A DNA stretch of 64,000 bases from Flavobacterium sp. (lineage in GTDB: Bacteria > Bacteroidota > Bacteroidia > Flavobacteriales > Flavobacteriaceae): NCBI RefSeq assembly GCF_017744675.1, contig NZ_JAGIAV010000001.1:1052151-1116150 (forward strand), written 5' to 3'. The position numbers were made by a program, and so were the translations under genes. Numbering within the stretch: the stretch's first letter is position 1; each line of letters starts with the position of its first letter. Below, piece by piece: positions 8,736-17,740 of this stretch. Below the pieces are notes generated by a model, which made no database searches, was not told the origin of the DNA, and saw only the letters and a program-made list of their open reading frames with translations.

Positions 8736-11000
8736 ATGCGCAATTTTACATGGAGTTTTCTACTCTTTTTTGCCGGAATGTTTGTTGCTTTCTCTCAAAC
8801 AAAAGGCATCGAAAAAGGAACTTATTTATCTACAAATAAAGGAGGAAAGATTAAGTTAAATTTATTAGACAATAATAAATATGAATTGGTTTTTTATTCT
8901 GGAGGTTATGAAATTAAAGGCGATTCGCTAGTTTTCTTAAAAAATACCAATACTACAATAAATAGATTTGATCTTTCTTTTGTTAAAGATAAAAAAGCAA
9001 AAAAAGTTAAGATTAAGTTTTTAAATCCGTCTTACAATTCATTTTATATAGGAACTCAAAAAGGAACAGAGACAGTTCAATACCAGAGACTTTCAGATAT
9101 AAAAACAAAAGTTGACCCTGAATGGACAAATACCGATTTAGATTTTGAAATAGAAAAAGCGGATTTCCTTTATTTGGTTTACGAAGATTATGACGGAAAA
9201 AGTGATGTAAGTAAATATGCACTGCCAAAAGATGTTTCAGAGGTAACAATTAACTATGATTTGGCAGTTTTAAATGATTTAAATCTTGTTGGTTTTTTTG
9301 ATCAAAAAACAAAAGAATTAAAAATTTCTGAGCAACATGGAAAAGATCTTTTGGTGTTTATCAATGAAAAAGACGAGAAACCAGCAAAGACTCCTGAGGT
9401 TGTCGCGTTAGAAACGCAAGTCATTAAAAACTGGACCTATCCTGGTAAAAGTTCTTATGATGATATCTACGGAGGAACTGCAGTAGATAGTGCGACATAT
9501 AATTTAGTAGATGCAGCAGCAGTTCCTGTGGCAGATTATGCAGTTGACTCTACGGCTGCTACTTATACGAAATACGATTTTAAATTAAAAATCGAAAACA
9601 ATCTAAAAAAGGCAATAGAAGCTACAAAAACAGTTAGCAATAAATTTTTGGTTGTTGTAGTTGATAGCAAGAATAAAACAGCCAAGGAAAGTTTTGATGC
9701 ATTTATAAAAGAGCAGGAAACGCAAACGGGATATAATATGTATGATGCATACAATGCGCAATACGATACCTATAATTATTATTTGGCTGGAGCCGATGAT
9801 AAAAAATGGCTGAAAAACAATAAAATTAGCGATCCAAGTATAATTATTTTAAACGGAGAAGGAAATCAATTGGCTGTTGCAAAATCAGATTTAGCAACAC
9901 AGCAATATCAGTTTAGCTATTATGGTGATTTATATAAAAAGCTTCAGAGAGCAAACGCTTTTCTTTTTATAGATAAGGTTTTAAAGAACAAAAAAGCTAC
10001 AGATTCAGATCTAATTGCCGCTTTTAATAAAGCATCTTTGTTAGAAACATCTTATGATTCAGACTATTGGGTAAGTGACTCTAATTCGTCTGAATTTGTA
10101 ATTACAAAAACGGCTTTAGATCAAAAAGTAGTGGCTCAAACTTGGAAAAAATTGATTGAAGCGCACCAAAAAGATGCAAAACCAAACATGTATCTGGTAG
10201 AAGCTATTTTGAAAGAAATTCAGAATCAGGGATTTACAAAACAGCTTTTTAATACCGACAGAATCTTAAACGATACTGATTTTCTTGCGATTGATTATTT
10301 GTTGAAACATTCAGAGGATATTGAAAATAACCGTACTGATTTTAATAATAAAGATGGAGAGCTTCACACTGTTGGAAATGTGGTTTCTGAAATATCTAGT
10401 GCACTGCAGCAAAATCTTTATCTTTCTCAAGATGGAGTTTCTGGAGAAATGAATAAAGAAAAAATCAATTCAATTTACAAGAAAATCATTGCTTCTGGAA
10501 AAGGTAATTTTGATGTTTACAAAAATTACTTTTACTATTTAGGCCAAATTGAAGAAAAAGATGGTTCGAATACAACGTACTTAAGAGAGTTTAATACCTA
10601 TTTTGATTCCACTTTAGCGGGTCCAAGTCCTATAGAAAAACTAGATGCTATTTTTTCTGGGTTAGATTCAAGCTCAAGCTATTCTTATGATGGATGGAAC
10701 TCTTTTAAAAATTACCATTCTGATATTTGCAATAGTGCAGCTTGGACTGTTGTACTTAAACCTGAAAATGCAAACTTCTTAAAAGATGCCATCAAATGGT
10801 CGGAATACAGTTTGATTGTAACCAAAAACAATCCTTATTATTTAGATACATTGGCTCAATTGTATTATAAAGACGGGCAAAAACAAAAAGCTATCGAAAC
10901 GCAAGTTTTAGCTGTAAAATACATCACTCCGGATGTTGATGAAGAAACATCCAGCCAAATGAAAGAAGTTCTAACAAAGATGAGTAACGGAACATATTAA
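8736..11000 (+). CDS. Large secreted protein of unknown function
   Basis: About 754 residues with signal peptide MRNFTWSFLLFFAGMFVAFSQ; the Met at 8718 six codons earlier is possible but adds an unusual pre-sequence. The N-terminal 150 residues are beta-rich. The middle contains a thioredoxin-fold-like pattern (KFLVVVVDSKNKTAKESFDAF, then SDPSIIILNGEGNQLAVA) but no CxxC, so no redox role is supported. The C-terminal half is helical and TPR-like (AINWSEYSLIV-type helices, NNPYYLDTLAQLYYKDGQKQKAIE). A strong terminator follows. I do not recognise a named family. Confidence 0.75.
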   Translation: MRNFTWSFLLFFAGMFVAFSQTKGIEKGTYLSTNKGGKIKLNLLDNNKYELVFYSGGYEIKGDSLVFLKNTNTTINRFDLSFVKDKKAKKVKIKFLNPSYNSFYIGTQKGTETVQYQRLSDIKTKVDPEWTNTDLDFEIEKADFLYLVYEDYDGKSDVSKYALPKDVSEVTINYDLAVLNDLNLVGFFDQKTKELKISEQHGKDLLVFINEKDEKPAKTPEVVALETQVIKNWTYPGKSSYDDIYGGTAVDSATYNLVDAAAVPVADYAVDSTAATYTKYDFKLKIENNLKKAIEATKTVSNKFLVVVVDSKNKTAKESFDAFIKEQETQTGYNMYDAYNAQYDTYNYYLAGADDKKWLKNNKISDPSIIILNGEGNQLAVAKSDLATQQYQFSYYGDLYKKLQRANAFLFIDKVLKNKKATDSDLIAAFNKASLLETSYDSDYWVSDSNSSEFVITKTALDQKVVAQTWKKLIEAHQKDAKPNMYLVEAILKEIQNQGFTKQLFNTDRILNDTDFLAIDYLLKHSEDIENNRTDFNNKDGELHTVGNVVSEISSALQQNLYLSQDGVSGEMNKEKINSIYKKIIASGKGNFDVYKNYFYYLGQIEEKDGSNTTYLREFNTYFDSTLAGPSPIEKLDAIFSGLDSSSSYSYDGWNSFKNYHSDICNSAAWTVVLKPENANFLKDAIKWSEYSLIVTKNNPYYLDTLAQLYYKDGQKQKAIETQVLAVKYITPDVDEETSSQMKEVLTKMSNGTY

Positions 11001-11020
11001 GTAAAGTAACTGTAAAAGAA

Positions 11021-11054
11021 AAGCCGATTTCTAATTTAGAAATCGGCTTTTTTT
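11021..11054. terminator. Bidirectional terminator between the secreted-protein gene and metK
   Basis: Arms AAGCCGATTTCT and AGAAATCGGCTT with a T-run on the + strand and an A-rich left flank. It separates two convergent genes. Confidence 0.85.
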
Positions 11055-11109
11055 ATGTTTGGCCAACTAAGATGTCTAAAATAATCTAAGTTAGTCTATA
11101 AATCTAAAT

Positions 11110-12360
11110 TTACAATCCAAATGCAGCTTTTACTTGGTCAACAAAATCAAGTTTTTCCCATGTAAACAATTCTACAGTAACTGTTTTTTCGTTTCCGCCT
11201 GGAGCAGAGAAAGTTTTAGTAACCGTTTCTGGTTTACGTCCCATGTGTCCGTAAGCAGCAGTTTCGCTGTAGATTGGGTTTCTTAATTTTAAACGTTGCT
11301 CGATAAAGTAAGGACGCATATCAAAGATAGCTTCTACTTTTTTAGCGATTTCACCGTTAGTTAAGTTTACTTTAGAAGTTCCGTAAGTTTCAATGAAGAT
11401 TCCCATTGGCTCAGCAACTCCAATTGCATAAGAAACCTGAACTAAGATTTCGTCAGCAACACCAGCAGCAACTAAGTTTTTAGCGATATGACGAGTTGCA
11501 TAAGCAGCACTTCTATCTACTTTACTCGGATCTTTTCCAGAGAATGCACCACCACCGTGAGCACCTTTTCCACCGTAAGTATCCACGATGATTTTTCTTC
11601 CCGTTAAACCAGTATCTCCGTGAGGACCTCCAATAACGAATTTTCCTGTTGGGTTAATATGGTAGTTGATTTTATCGTTGAATAAATGAGCGTGCTCTGG
11701 GTTTTTAGCGATAATTCTTGGAATCAAGATTTCGATAATATCTTTTTTGATTTTAGCCAACATTGCGGCTTCTTCGTCAAAATCATCGTGTTGAGTTGAG
11801 ATAACAATCGCATCAATACGAGTTGGTTTGTTATCGTCACTGTATTCTAAAGTTACTTGAGATTTAGCATCTGGACGTAAATAAGTGATTTCTTTGTTTT
11901 CACGTCTTAAAATTGCTAATTCTTGTAATAATTTATGAGATAAATCTAATGCCAATGGCATGTAGTTTTCAGTTTCGTTTGTAGCATAACCAAACATCAT
12001 TCCTTGGTCACCAGCACCTTGCTCTTCTGGCTTAGCTCTGTCTACACCTTGGTTAATATCTGCAGATTGCTCATGAATAGCTGAAAGAATTCCACAAGAA
12101 TTTGCCTCAAACATATATTCACTTTTAGTATATCCAATTTTACGGATTACCTCACGAGCGATTTGCTGAACATCAAGATAAGTATTCGATTTTACTTCTC
12201 CTGCTAAAATCACCTGACCAGTTGTAACTAATGTTTCACAAGCTACTTTTGAGTCAGCGTCAAATGCCAAAAAGTTGTCAATTAATGCATCCGAAATTTG
12301 ATCTGCAACTTTGTCTGGATGCCCTTCACTAACAGATTCTGACGTAAATAAATAAGCCAT
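11110..12360 (-). CDS. metK: S-adenosylmethionine synthetase
   Basis: 416 residues; makes SAM from methionine and ATP. Signatures include [20 protein letters not shown] at the N-terminus, the [12 protein letters not shown] hexapeptide region, and [44 protein letters not shown] (read in segments), the ATP/Met-binding and metal-binding core. Full length. It is a single-gene unit transcribed away from the methionine cluster, with a clear promoter about 180 bases upstream and a structured leader between, which suggests post-initiation control. Confidence 0.98.
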   Translation of the reverse strand: MAYLFTSESVSEGHPDKVADQISDALIDNFLAFDADSKVACETLVTTGQVILAGEVKSNTYLDVQQIAREVIRKIGYTKSEYMFEANSCGILSAIHEQSADINQGVDRAKPEEQGAGDQGMMFGYATNETENYMPLALDLSHKLLQELAILRRENKEITYLRPDAKSQVTLEYSDDNKPTRIDAIVISTQHDDFDEEAAMLAKIKKDIIEILIPRIIAKNPEHAHLFNDKINYHINPTGKFVIGGPHGDTGLTGRKIIVDTYGGKGAHGGGAFSGKDPSKVDRSAAYATRHIAKNLVAAGVADEILVQVSYAIGVAEPMGIFIETYGTSKVNLTNGEIAKKVEAIFDMRPYFIEQRLKLRNPIYSETAAYGHMGRKPETVTKTFSAPGGNEKTVTVELFTWEKLDFVDQVKAAFGL

Positions 12361-12414
12361 AATAATGTAAAAATAATGTTTTAATTTAAGATTAAGCGGG
12401 AAAAAGTAATTGCT

Positions 12415-12530
12415 AAAAAGGGCTAAAGGAGAGTTCCTGCTTTAGCATTTTTTACTACTGAAATGAATCTTTCAGCATTCATAACGAAACCATTTCATTA
12501 TGAAGAGGTTGCAATCAGTTCAAATTTTTC
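12415..12530 (-). promoter_or_regulatory. Structured metK leader, possible SAM-sensing element
   Basis: The metK transcript has about 180 untranslated bases. On the minus strand GCTAAAGCAGG can pair with CCTTTAGC (12446 to 12422) followed by a CCCTTTTT run, i.e. a terminator. The upstream part contains GAACTGATTGCAACCTC (12520 to 12504), whose ACTGA can pair with TCAGT (12461 to 12457), plus two further hairpins. The string GCTAAAG after an A-rich stretch resembles the 3' strand of SAM-II aptamers, but the fit is loose and a local CTGAAA/TTTCAG hairpin competes. A 19-codon ORF ending inside the terminator arm is an alternative explanation. The class is unproven. Confidence 0.4.
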
Positions 12531-12544
12531 CTCTGTTTCGGGTG

Positions 12545-12574
12545 CAAAGGTATGAAACCATTTTGATTTGCAAA
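12545..12574 (-). promoter_or_regulatory. metK: metK promoter
   Basis: On the minus strand TTTG (12574-12571), 18 bases, then TACCTTTG (12552-12545), an exact TTTG/TAnnTTTG pair. The segment TTTCATACCTTTGCAC is identical in the promoter of the second SAM-riboswitch transcript at 37605-37620. Confidence 0.75.
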
Positions 12575-12625
12575 TTAAAGTTCAACTTTTTTTATTTTTT
12601 CTAGCAGAAATTTAACAATAACATA

Positions 12626-12645
12626 CTATTTTGATAGGGTAATAG
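12626..12645. promoter_or_regulatory. Candidate regulator site upstream of the receptor leader
   Basis: The 20-mer CTATTTTGATAGGGTAATAG lies about 20 bases upstream of a TTTG/CAACTTTG promoter (12664-12695). Its GATAGGGTAATAG half matches 12 of 13 bases of a site next to the promoter of the TSUP-cysH region (27814-27836). Binding by the Rrf2 protein encoded at 26248 is an inference. Confidence 0.45.
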
Positions 12646-12663
12646 AAAATATTTGGTTTTTTG

Positions 12664-12695
12664 TTTGGCTGATTAAAAAAATGTTTGCAACTTTG
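12664..12695 (+). promoter_or_regulatory. Promoter of the receptor leader transcript
   Basis: TTTG (12664-12667), 20 bases, CAACTTTG (12688-12695), one mismatch to TAnnTTTG. It places the start near 12700, about 20 bases before the leader-peptide ATG. Confidence 0.5.
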
Positions 12696-12719
12696 CCCAC
12701 GTTAAAACAAAAGAAACAA

Positions 12720-12788
12720 ATGAAATTTACAGTTTGCAATATGATGTCTTGTAAGATGCCGGAGTTATCCGCAGAGATGCTATTGTAA
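12720..12788 (+). CDS. Met/Cys-rich leader peptide upstream of the TonB-dependent receptor
   Basis: 22 codons beginning MKFTVCNMMSCKM, with five Met and two Cys, the core being codons 6-13. Its 3' end contains GCAGAG (12771-12776), complementary to CTCTGC (12817-12822) in the 5' arm of the terminator that follows. A ribosome delayed at the Met/Cys codons would leave GCAGAG free to form the antiterminator; one that reaches the stop would cover it. The peptide itself is probably not the product that matters. It shares the MMxCKM core with the leader before metY. Confidence 0.72.
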   Translation: MKFTVCNMMSCKMPELSAEMLL

Positions 12789-12813
12789 TTATTTTTCAAT
12801 AAAATATAAATAG

Positions 12814-12843
12814 AACCTCTGCCGAAACGCAGAGGTTTTTTTT
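12814..12843 (+). terminator. Attenuator terminator before the TonB-dependent receptor
   Basis: Arms AACCTCTGC and GCAGAGGTT with loop CGAAAC and a run of eight T. It lies between the leader peptide and the receptor gene, in the same direction, so it must be bypassed for receptor expression. Confidence 0.85.
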
Positions 12844-12907
12844 ATTATAAAAAGAAAGATGTAAGATTTTTTTTAAGCCAAAACACTAATTAATCAGTAA
12901 AGAAGAA

Positions 12908-15754
12908 ATGAAGAAAAATGTACTAATCGTTTTAGGTCTTGTGACATTTTCAGGACTTTATGCTCAAGATAACAAAAAAGAGCAGGATAGTTTAAAAAAC
13001 AACGAACTGTCTGAAGTTACTATTATTGGATCAAGAAGTAAAAACAGAGTAAAAACAGATGTGCCAGTTCCGGTAGATGTTTTTAACGTATCTGAAATAA
13101 CAAAAGGAGCGCCGCAAACCAGCGTGACTCAAATTTTAAATTATGTTGCTCCGTCCTTTACGAGTAACCCAACCTCGACAGCAGATGCAACAGACCACGT
13201 AGATCCAGCACAATTAAGAGGATTAGGACCAGATCAAGTTTTAATTTTAGTCAACGGAAAACGAAGACACACCAGTGCTTTAGTAAACATAAACGGATCG
13301 CCAGGTAGAGGATCTGTTGGAACAGATTTAAATGCCATCCCGTCTTTTGCTATCGAGAGGATCGAAGTTTTAAGAGACGGAGCTGCGGCGCAATACGGTT
13401 CTGATGCCATTGCTGGAGTGATCAATATTGTTCTGAAGAAGAATGCTAATTATTTGACAGGAGGAATTCAGTACGGAGCAAATCTATCTTCGGGTTCAAA
13501 CAACTTTGAAGGAGGAGCAGACGGACAAACCGCTCAAGTCGATTTAAATTACGGAACTTCATTAGGAAAACCGGGAAGTTTCTTGAATGTAACAGGAACA
13601 GCTGTAACAAGACAGGCAACGAGCAGAGCAGGAATTAGAAGCAATGCGATTTTTAATGCATACAATGCGGTAGAAAATAGAGCCGCGCAAGCAGGTGTCG
13701 AAATCAACTCTTTCTTTAGCAATATTAATACGACTCCAAATTCAGCTCAGATTTTGTCTTCTTTAAAACAATATGCACCACAAGTAAGTTATTTTACACC
13801 GGCACAGCAAAATGCTATTGCATCGGCATCGACGATTGCACAAATGCAGACGGCTTTAAATTTTGACGTGACCAATAACGAATTGGCTTATAGAGGTCAG
13901 CAGAGAAGCGATTATAATATGAGTGTTGGACAGTCAGAATTGGCTGCTGGGCAAGTATATTTTAATGCTAAATATCCTTTAAGTGAGATCACTTCTTTAT
14001 ATTCTTTTGGAGGAGTTTCTTATAGAGGCGGTAAATCGTATGCGTTCAACAGATTGCCAAATGGTTCTGGAACTTTCACGCAAGTGTATGAAAACGGATT
14101 TTTACCAGAAATCGAATCAAAAATTTTAGATGCTTCTGGAGCAGTTGGAATAAATACGCAATTATTTGGTTTTGATACCGATTTAAGCACCAATTTAGGA
14201 ACAAACTCTTTTAATTATGATGTAAACAATACTATTAATGCAACTTTAGGAACAAATTCTCCTTTTAGTTTTGATGCAGGAAAAGTTTCGTTTTTGCAAA
14301 GCACAACCAATTTAGATTTTAGCAGAAAATATGATGTTCTTGCCGGATTAAACGTAGCTTTTGGAGGTGAATTTAGATATGAAAATTACCAAATTAAAGC
14401 AGGTGAAGAAGCTTCTTACGGTTTGTATGATGTAAACGGAAATTTAGTTTCGGGAATTTTGCCAAGCAATTCGCCATTAATCGTAACCGACTTTTTTGGA
14501 AACAAACGTGGGGCAGGAGCACAAGGATTTTCTGGATTTCAGCCTTCAGATGCTAAAGAGAAAGACAGAAAAAGTGGTGCAGCTTATGTAGATTTAGAAT
14601 TGAATGCTACAGAAAAATGGCTAATAAACGGAGCGGCTCGTTATGAAAACTATTCAGATTTTGGAAATACAGTGACTTTCAAATTGGCTTCGCTTTTAAA
14701 ATTAAACGATAATATCAATTGGAGAATTTCTGGGCAAACAGGATTTAGAGCGCCTTCATTGCAGCAAAGATATTTTGAAGCAAGTTCAACACAGTTTATA
14801 AACGGTGCACCATACCAAGTGGGATATTTTACAAACGATTCGCAAGCGGCAAAAAGCATCGGAATTGAAAGTTTAAAACCAGAAAAATCAAAAAGCATCA
14901 GTACAGGATTTACATTCAAAATTCCTGAAGCTAACATAACCATTGCAACTGATGCTTATTTTACAAGAATCAACGACAGAATTGTGCTGTCTGGACAATA
15001 TTCAAGACCGACAGATGCGCAAATTGCTGCGGCAACTTCGCCAGAGCAAGCACAAGCATTGACTTTATTTCAACAAGCATTTGATTTAAAAGGAGTAGAA
15101 AGAGCTTCTTTCTGGACAAATGGAATTGATTCTGAAACAAAAGGAGTTGATTTGGTAATTTCACAAAAGTATGATGTGATTCAAGATTTTGCCATCAGAA
15201 ATGATTTTGCATTAAGCTTCAACGAAACCAAAAGAGTAGGAGATCTTCATATTCCAAAATCTATAGTTGATGCAGGTGGAGATCCTTATATTTATTCGTT
15301 CTTCCCAGAATCAAGCCGAGTATATTTAGAAGAAGCAATTCCAAAATTGAAAGCCAACTTGATGACGACTTTCAGTATTAAAAAACTGGATATTTATTTA
15401 AGAAACAGTTATTTCGGAAAAGTGACAGATCCAGGAGCAACAGATGTTAATTTGGACGGATTTTCTTCTGTATACGAACATCCAGAATACAGCGCAAAAT
15501 TGGTTACCGATTTATCTTTAGGATATCAGATCAACGAACATTTTAGAGCAACAATTGGAGTTAATAATATAGGAGATGTATATCCAGATAGAAATAATCC
15601 TGCAACTCCAGCATTTACAAACACAACTCCAACCTTGTCACCAGCGCCAAGTACAGATTTGACAAATGCAAATCAGTTTGCGTATTCAAGAGCCGTTTCT
15701 CAATTCGGACTGAACGGAAGATTTGGCTTTGCCCGTTTGAGCTTTAAATTCTAA
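12908..15754 (+). CDS. TonB-dependent receptor, probably for a sulfur compound
   Basis: 948 residues: signal peptide (MKKNVLIVLGLVTFSGLYAQ), short TonB-box-like region, plug domain (about 45-175, including LRGLGPDQVLILVNGKRRH and IERIEVLRDGAAAQYGSDAI, the classical plug motifs), then a 22-strand-type barrel ending FGFARLSFKF. There is no SusC-type N-terminal carboxypeptidase-like domain and no SusD neighbour. It imports a scarce ligand across the outer membrane using TonB energy. The Met/Cys-coded attenuator in front of it and its position beside metY argue for a methionine- or organosulfur-related ligand (inference); cobalamin for MetH is an alternative. Confidence 0.9.
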   Translation: MKKNVLIVLGLVTFSGLYAQDNKKEQDSLKNNELSEVTIIGSRSKNRVKTDVPVPVDVFNVSEITKGAPQTSVTQILNYVAPSFTSNPTSTADATDHVDPAQLRGLGPDQVLILVNGKRRHTSALVNINGSPGRGSVGTDLNAIPSFAIERIEVLRDGAAAQYGSDAIAGVINIVLKKNANYLTGGIQYGANLSSGSNNFEGGADGQTAQVDLNYGTSLGKPGSFLNVTGTAVTRQATSRAGIRSNAIFNAYNAVENRAAQAGVEINSFFSNINTTPNSAQILSSLKQYAPQVSYFTPAQQNAIASASTIAQMQTALNFDVTNNELAYRGQQRSDYNMSVGQSELAAGQVYFNAKYPLSEITSLYSFGGVSYRGGKSYAFNRLPNGSGTFTQVYENGFLPEIESKILDASGAVGINTQLFGFDTDLSTNLGTNSFNYDVNNTINATLGTNSPFSFDAGKVSFLQSTTNLDFSRKYDVLAGLNVAFGGEFRYENYQIKAGEEASYGLYDVNGNLVSGILPSNSPLIVTDFFGNKRGAGAQGFSGFQPSDAKEKDRKSGAAYVDLELNATEKWLINGAARYENYSDFGNTVTFKLASLLKLNDNINWRISGQTGFRAPSLQQRYFEASSTQFINGAPYQVGYFTNDSQAAKSIGIESLKPEKSKSISTGFTFKIPEANITIATDAYFTRINDRIVLSGQYSRPTDAQIAAATSPEQAQALTLFQQAFDLKGVERASFWTNGIDSETKGVDLVISQKYDVIQDFAIRNDFALSFNETKRVGDLHIPKSIVDAGGDPYIYSFFPESSRVYLEEAIPKLKANLMTTFSIKKLDIYLRNSYFGKVTDPGATDVNLDGFSSVYEHPEYSAKLVTDLSLGYQINEHFRATIGVNNIGDVYPDRNNPATPAFTNTTPTLSPAPSTDLTNANQFAYSRAVSQFGLNGRFGFARLSFKF

Positions 15755-15835
15755 TTAAAACAATTTCTTTCAGGCCTTTTAAACAAAAGGCTTGAAAGAA
15801 ATATTAAAAAAAATAATACAAAATTTCAATTTTAA

Positions 15836-15887
15836 TTTGGTCGTTAGAAAAATACTTATTACATTTACTCTATCGAATTAGTCGAGT
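15836..15887 (+). promoter_or_regulatory. Promoter of the metY leader transcript
   Basis: TTTG (15836-15839), 20 bases, TACATTTA (15860-15867), one mismatch. Just downstream is CTCTATCGAATTAGTCGAG (15869-15887), a partial palindrome that may bind a regulator. Confidence 0.5.
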
Positions 15888-15919
15888 TTAAAAATAGTCA
15901 AATTCAATTTTAAAATAAA

Positions 15920-16000
15920 ATGAAAGCAATAGCAAAAAGAGATATGATGTGTTGTAAGATGATGCAAATGTGCATCCAAACCTGCTGTTGCCAAAAGTGA
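15920..16000 (+). CDS. Met/Cys-rich leader peptide upstream of metY
   Basis: 26 codons, starting MKAIAKRDMMCCKMMQMC and ending with a CCC triplet before QK. Six Met and six Cys in 26 residues, far above chance. The last codons contain CCAAAAG (15991-15997), exactly complementary to CTTTTGG (16036-16042) in the 5' arm of the downstream terminator. This is the strongest of four such leaders here and reads as a cysteine/methionine supply sensor. It is not detected by ordinary gene callers because of its size. Confidence 0.82.
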   Translation: MKAIAKRDMMCCKMMQMCIQTCCCQK

Positions 16001-16030
16001 AAGAGACAATCTTTGTTATAGTTAAACTAT

Positions 16031-16067
16031 AAGCCCTTTTGGTCGCCATCCGAAAGGGCTTTTTTTT
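16031..16067 (+). terminator. Attenuator terminator before metY
   Basis: Twelve-pair stem AAGCCCTTTTGG / CCGAAAGGGCTT (one U-G) with a 7-base loop, followed by eight T. The 5' arm is shared with the antiterminator pairing to the end of the leader ORF. Confidence 0.88.
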
Positions 16068-16088
16068 ACTCATTTAAATTTAAAAATT

Positions 16089-16190
16089 ATGAAAACGCTA
16101 AACTCAATTGCAGTAGAATATTTGTTAAGAAGCAATTCTCAAAATAACGATAATACATCAGAAGAGATTACAAGAGAATCACAAGAATAA
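16089..16190 (+). CDS. Possible 33-residue small protein
   Basis: ORF MKTLNSIAVEYLLRSNSQNN followed by an acidic, Ser/Thr-rich end. It lies between the metY attenuator and metY, same strand, after an A-rich leader. No family recognised; it could be a real small protein, a relic or chance. Confidence 0.3.
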   Translation: MKTLNSIAVEYLLRSNSQNNDNTSEEITRESQE

Positions 16191-16351
16191 ATAAAGAGCA
16201 GAACATAAATCAAAAATCGCTGCTGTTTCAAATGTATGAACTAGAGGAAGAAGCAGAAGAGTTTTTGGCATAAATCTAAAATTCAGTTACAGTTTCAAAA
16301 TTCAAATTACAATATATAACGTATTAACAATACCTAAAAAACTAAGAAATC

Positions 16352-17656
16352 ATGAGTACACAAAAATTTGCAACAAACGCATTACACGCAGGGCACGACG
16401 TTACTAAAAATTCAGGAACAAGAGCAGTGCCAATTTATCAGACATCATCATATGTATTTAGCAACGCAGATCATGCAGCCAATTTATTCGGACTTGCAGA
16501 AGCTGGATTTATTTACACCCGATTAAATAACCCAACAAACGATATTCTAGAACAGCGGCTAGCAGCGCTTGAAGGCGGAATTGGAGCAGTCGTTACGGCT
16601 TCTGGAGCATCGGCAATTTCTACAACATTATTAACTTTATTAAAAGCAGGAGATCATATCGTGGCGTCAAACAGTTTGTATGGCGGAACTTACAACCTTC
16701 TGAAAGTTACGTTGCCAAGATTAGGAATCACAACTACTTTTGTTGATCCTTCACAACCTGAAAACTTTACTAAAGCAGCCAAAGAAAACACGCGAGCTTT
16801 TTTTGTTGAATCTCTTGGAAACCCAAAATTAGACGTACTAGATTTAAAAGCAATTTCGGCAGAAGCCAAAGCATTCAAAGTGCCATTTATAGTAGATAAT
16901 ACAGTTGCGACACCTTATTTATTAAACCCAATTAAATATGGTGCCGATATTGTTATTCATTCCTTAACTAAATATATCGCAGGAAACGGAACTTCATTAG
17001 GAGGCGTTATCATTGATGCTGGAAACTTTGACTGGGCAAACGGAAAATTTCCTGAATTTACCGAGCCATCTGCAGGATACCACGGATTAGTATATCATGA
17101 AGCCTTAGGAAATGCAGCTTTTATAGCAAAAGCTCGAATTGAAGGTCTGCGTGATTTTGGTTCTGCCTTAAGTCCATTTAATGCTTTCCAGATTATTCAG
17201 GGATTAGAGACACTTCCAATCCGAATTAAGAAACATAGTGAAAATGCTTTGGCTCTAGCCGAATGGTTAGAGAAACAAGATGAGGTAGTTTGGGTAAATT
17301 ATCCAGGTTTAAAATCTAGTAAATACAATGCTTTGGCCAAAGAATACTTGCCAGAAGGACAAAGCGGTATTATCACTTTCGGATTAAAAGGAGGTTTTGA
17401 CGCTGCGAAAAAAGTAGTAGACGACACCAAATTATTCTCTCTGCTAGCAAATATTGGTGATACAAAATCACTGATTATTCACCCAGCAAGTACTACGCAT
17501 CAGCAATTAACAGATGAAGAGCAAGTAGAAACAGGAGTTTCTAAAGACTTGATTCGTCTGTCTGTGGGAATTGAAGATATTGAAGATTTAATTGCCGATC
17601 TGCAAACTGTTTTTGAGAGCGTTTCGCTTTCTCAATACAGCATCAATAAAAATTAG
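16352..17656 (+). CDS. metY: O-acetylhomoserine sulfhydrylase (MetY type)
   Basis: 434-residue PLP enzyme of the Cys/Met metabolism family that joins sulfide to O-acetylhomoserine to give homocysteine. N-terminal FATNALHAGHD and RAVPIYQTSSYVF, the YTRLNNPTNDILEQRLAALEGG substrate/PLP region, and the Schiff-base lysine in HSLTKYIAGNGTSLGG (about residue 207) are clear. The long insert after this lysine (GNFDWANGKFPEFTEPSAGYHG) separates MetY from the shorter MetB/MetZ enzymes and agrees with a length above 420. It is controlled by the Met/Cys leader attenuator upstream. Confidence 0.95.
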   Translation: MSTQKFATNALHAGHDVTKNSGTRAVPIYQTSSYVFSNADHAANLFGLAEAGFIYTRLNNPTNDILEQRLAALEGGIGAVVTASGASAISTTLLTLLKAGDHIVASNSLYGGTYNLLKVTLPRLGITTTFVDPSQPENFTKAAKENTRAFFVESLGNPKLDVLDLKAISAEAKAFKVPFIVDNTVATPYLLNPIKYGADIVIHSLTKYIAGNGTSLGGVIIDAGNFDWANGKFPEFTEPSAGYHGLVYHEALGNAAFIAKARIEGLRDFGSALSPFNAFQIIQGLETLPIRIKKHSENALALAEWLEKQDEVVWVNYPGLKSSKYNALAKEYLPEGQSGIITFGLKGGFDAAKKVVDDTKLFSLLANIGDTKSLIIHPASTTHQQLTDEEQVETGVSKDLIRLSVGIEDIEDLIADLQTVFESVSLSQYSINKN

Positions 17657-17740
17657 GTTTTTTTGTTTTTTGTTTGAAAGATTGCCTTTAGCCTCTGTGC
17701 TAAAGGTAATTTTTTATGAAAAGCATCACTATAAAAAATT

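Noticed and set aside
12440..12490. 19-codon ORF in the metK leader as a gene
   Set aside because: Length is expected by chance and it has no Met/Cys enrichment; kept only as an alternative explanation in the leader entry.
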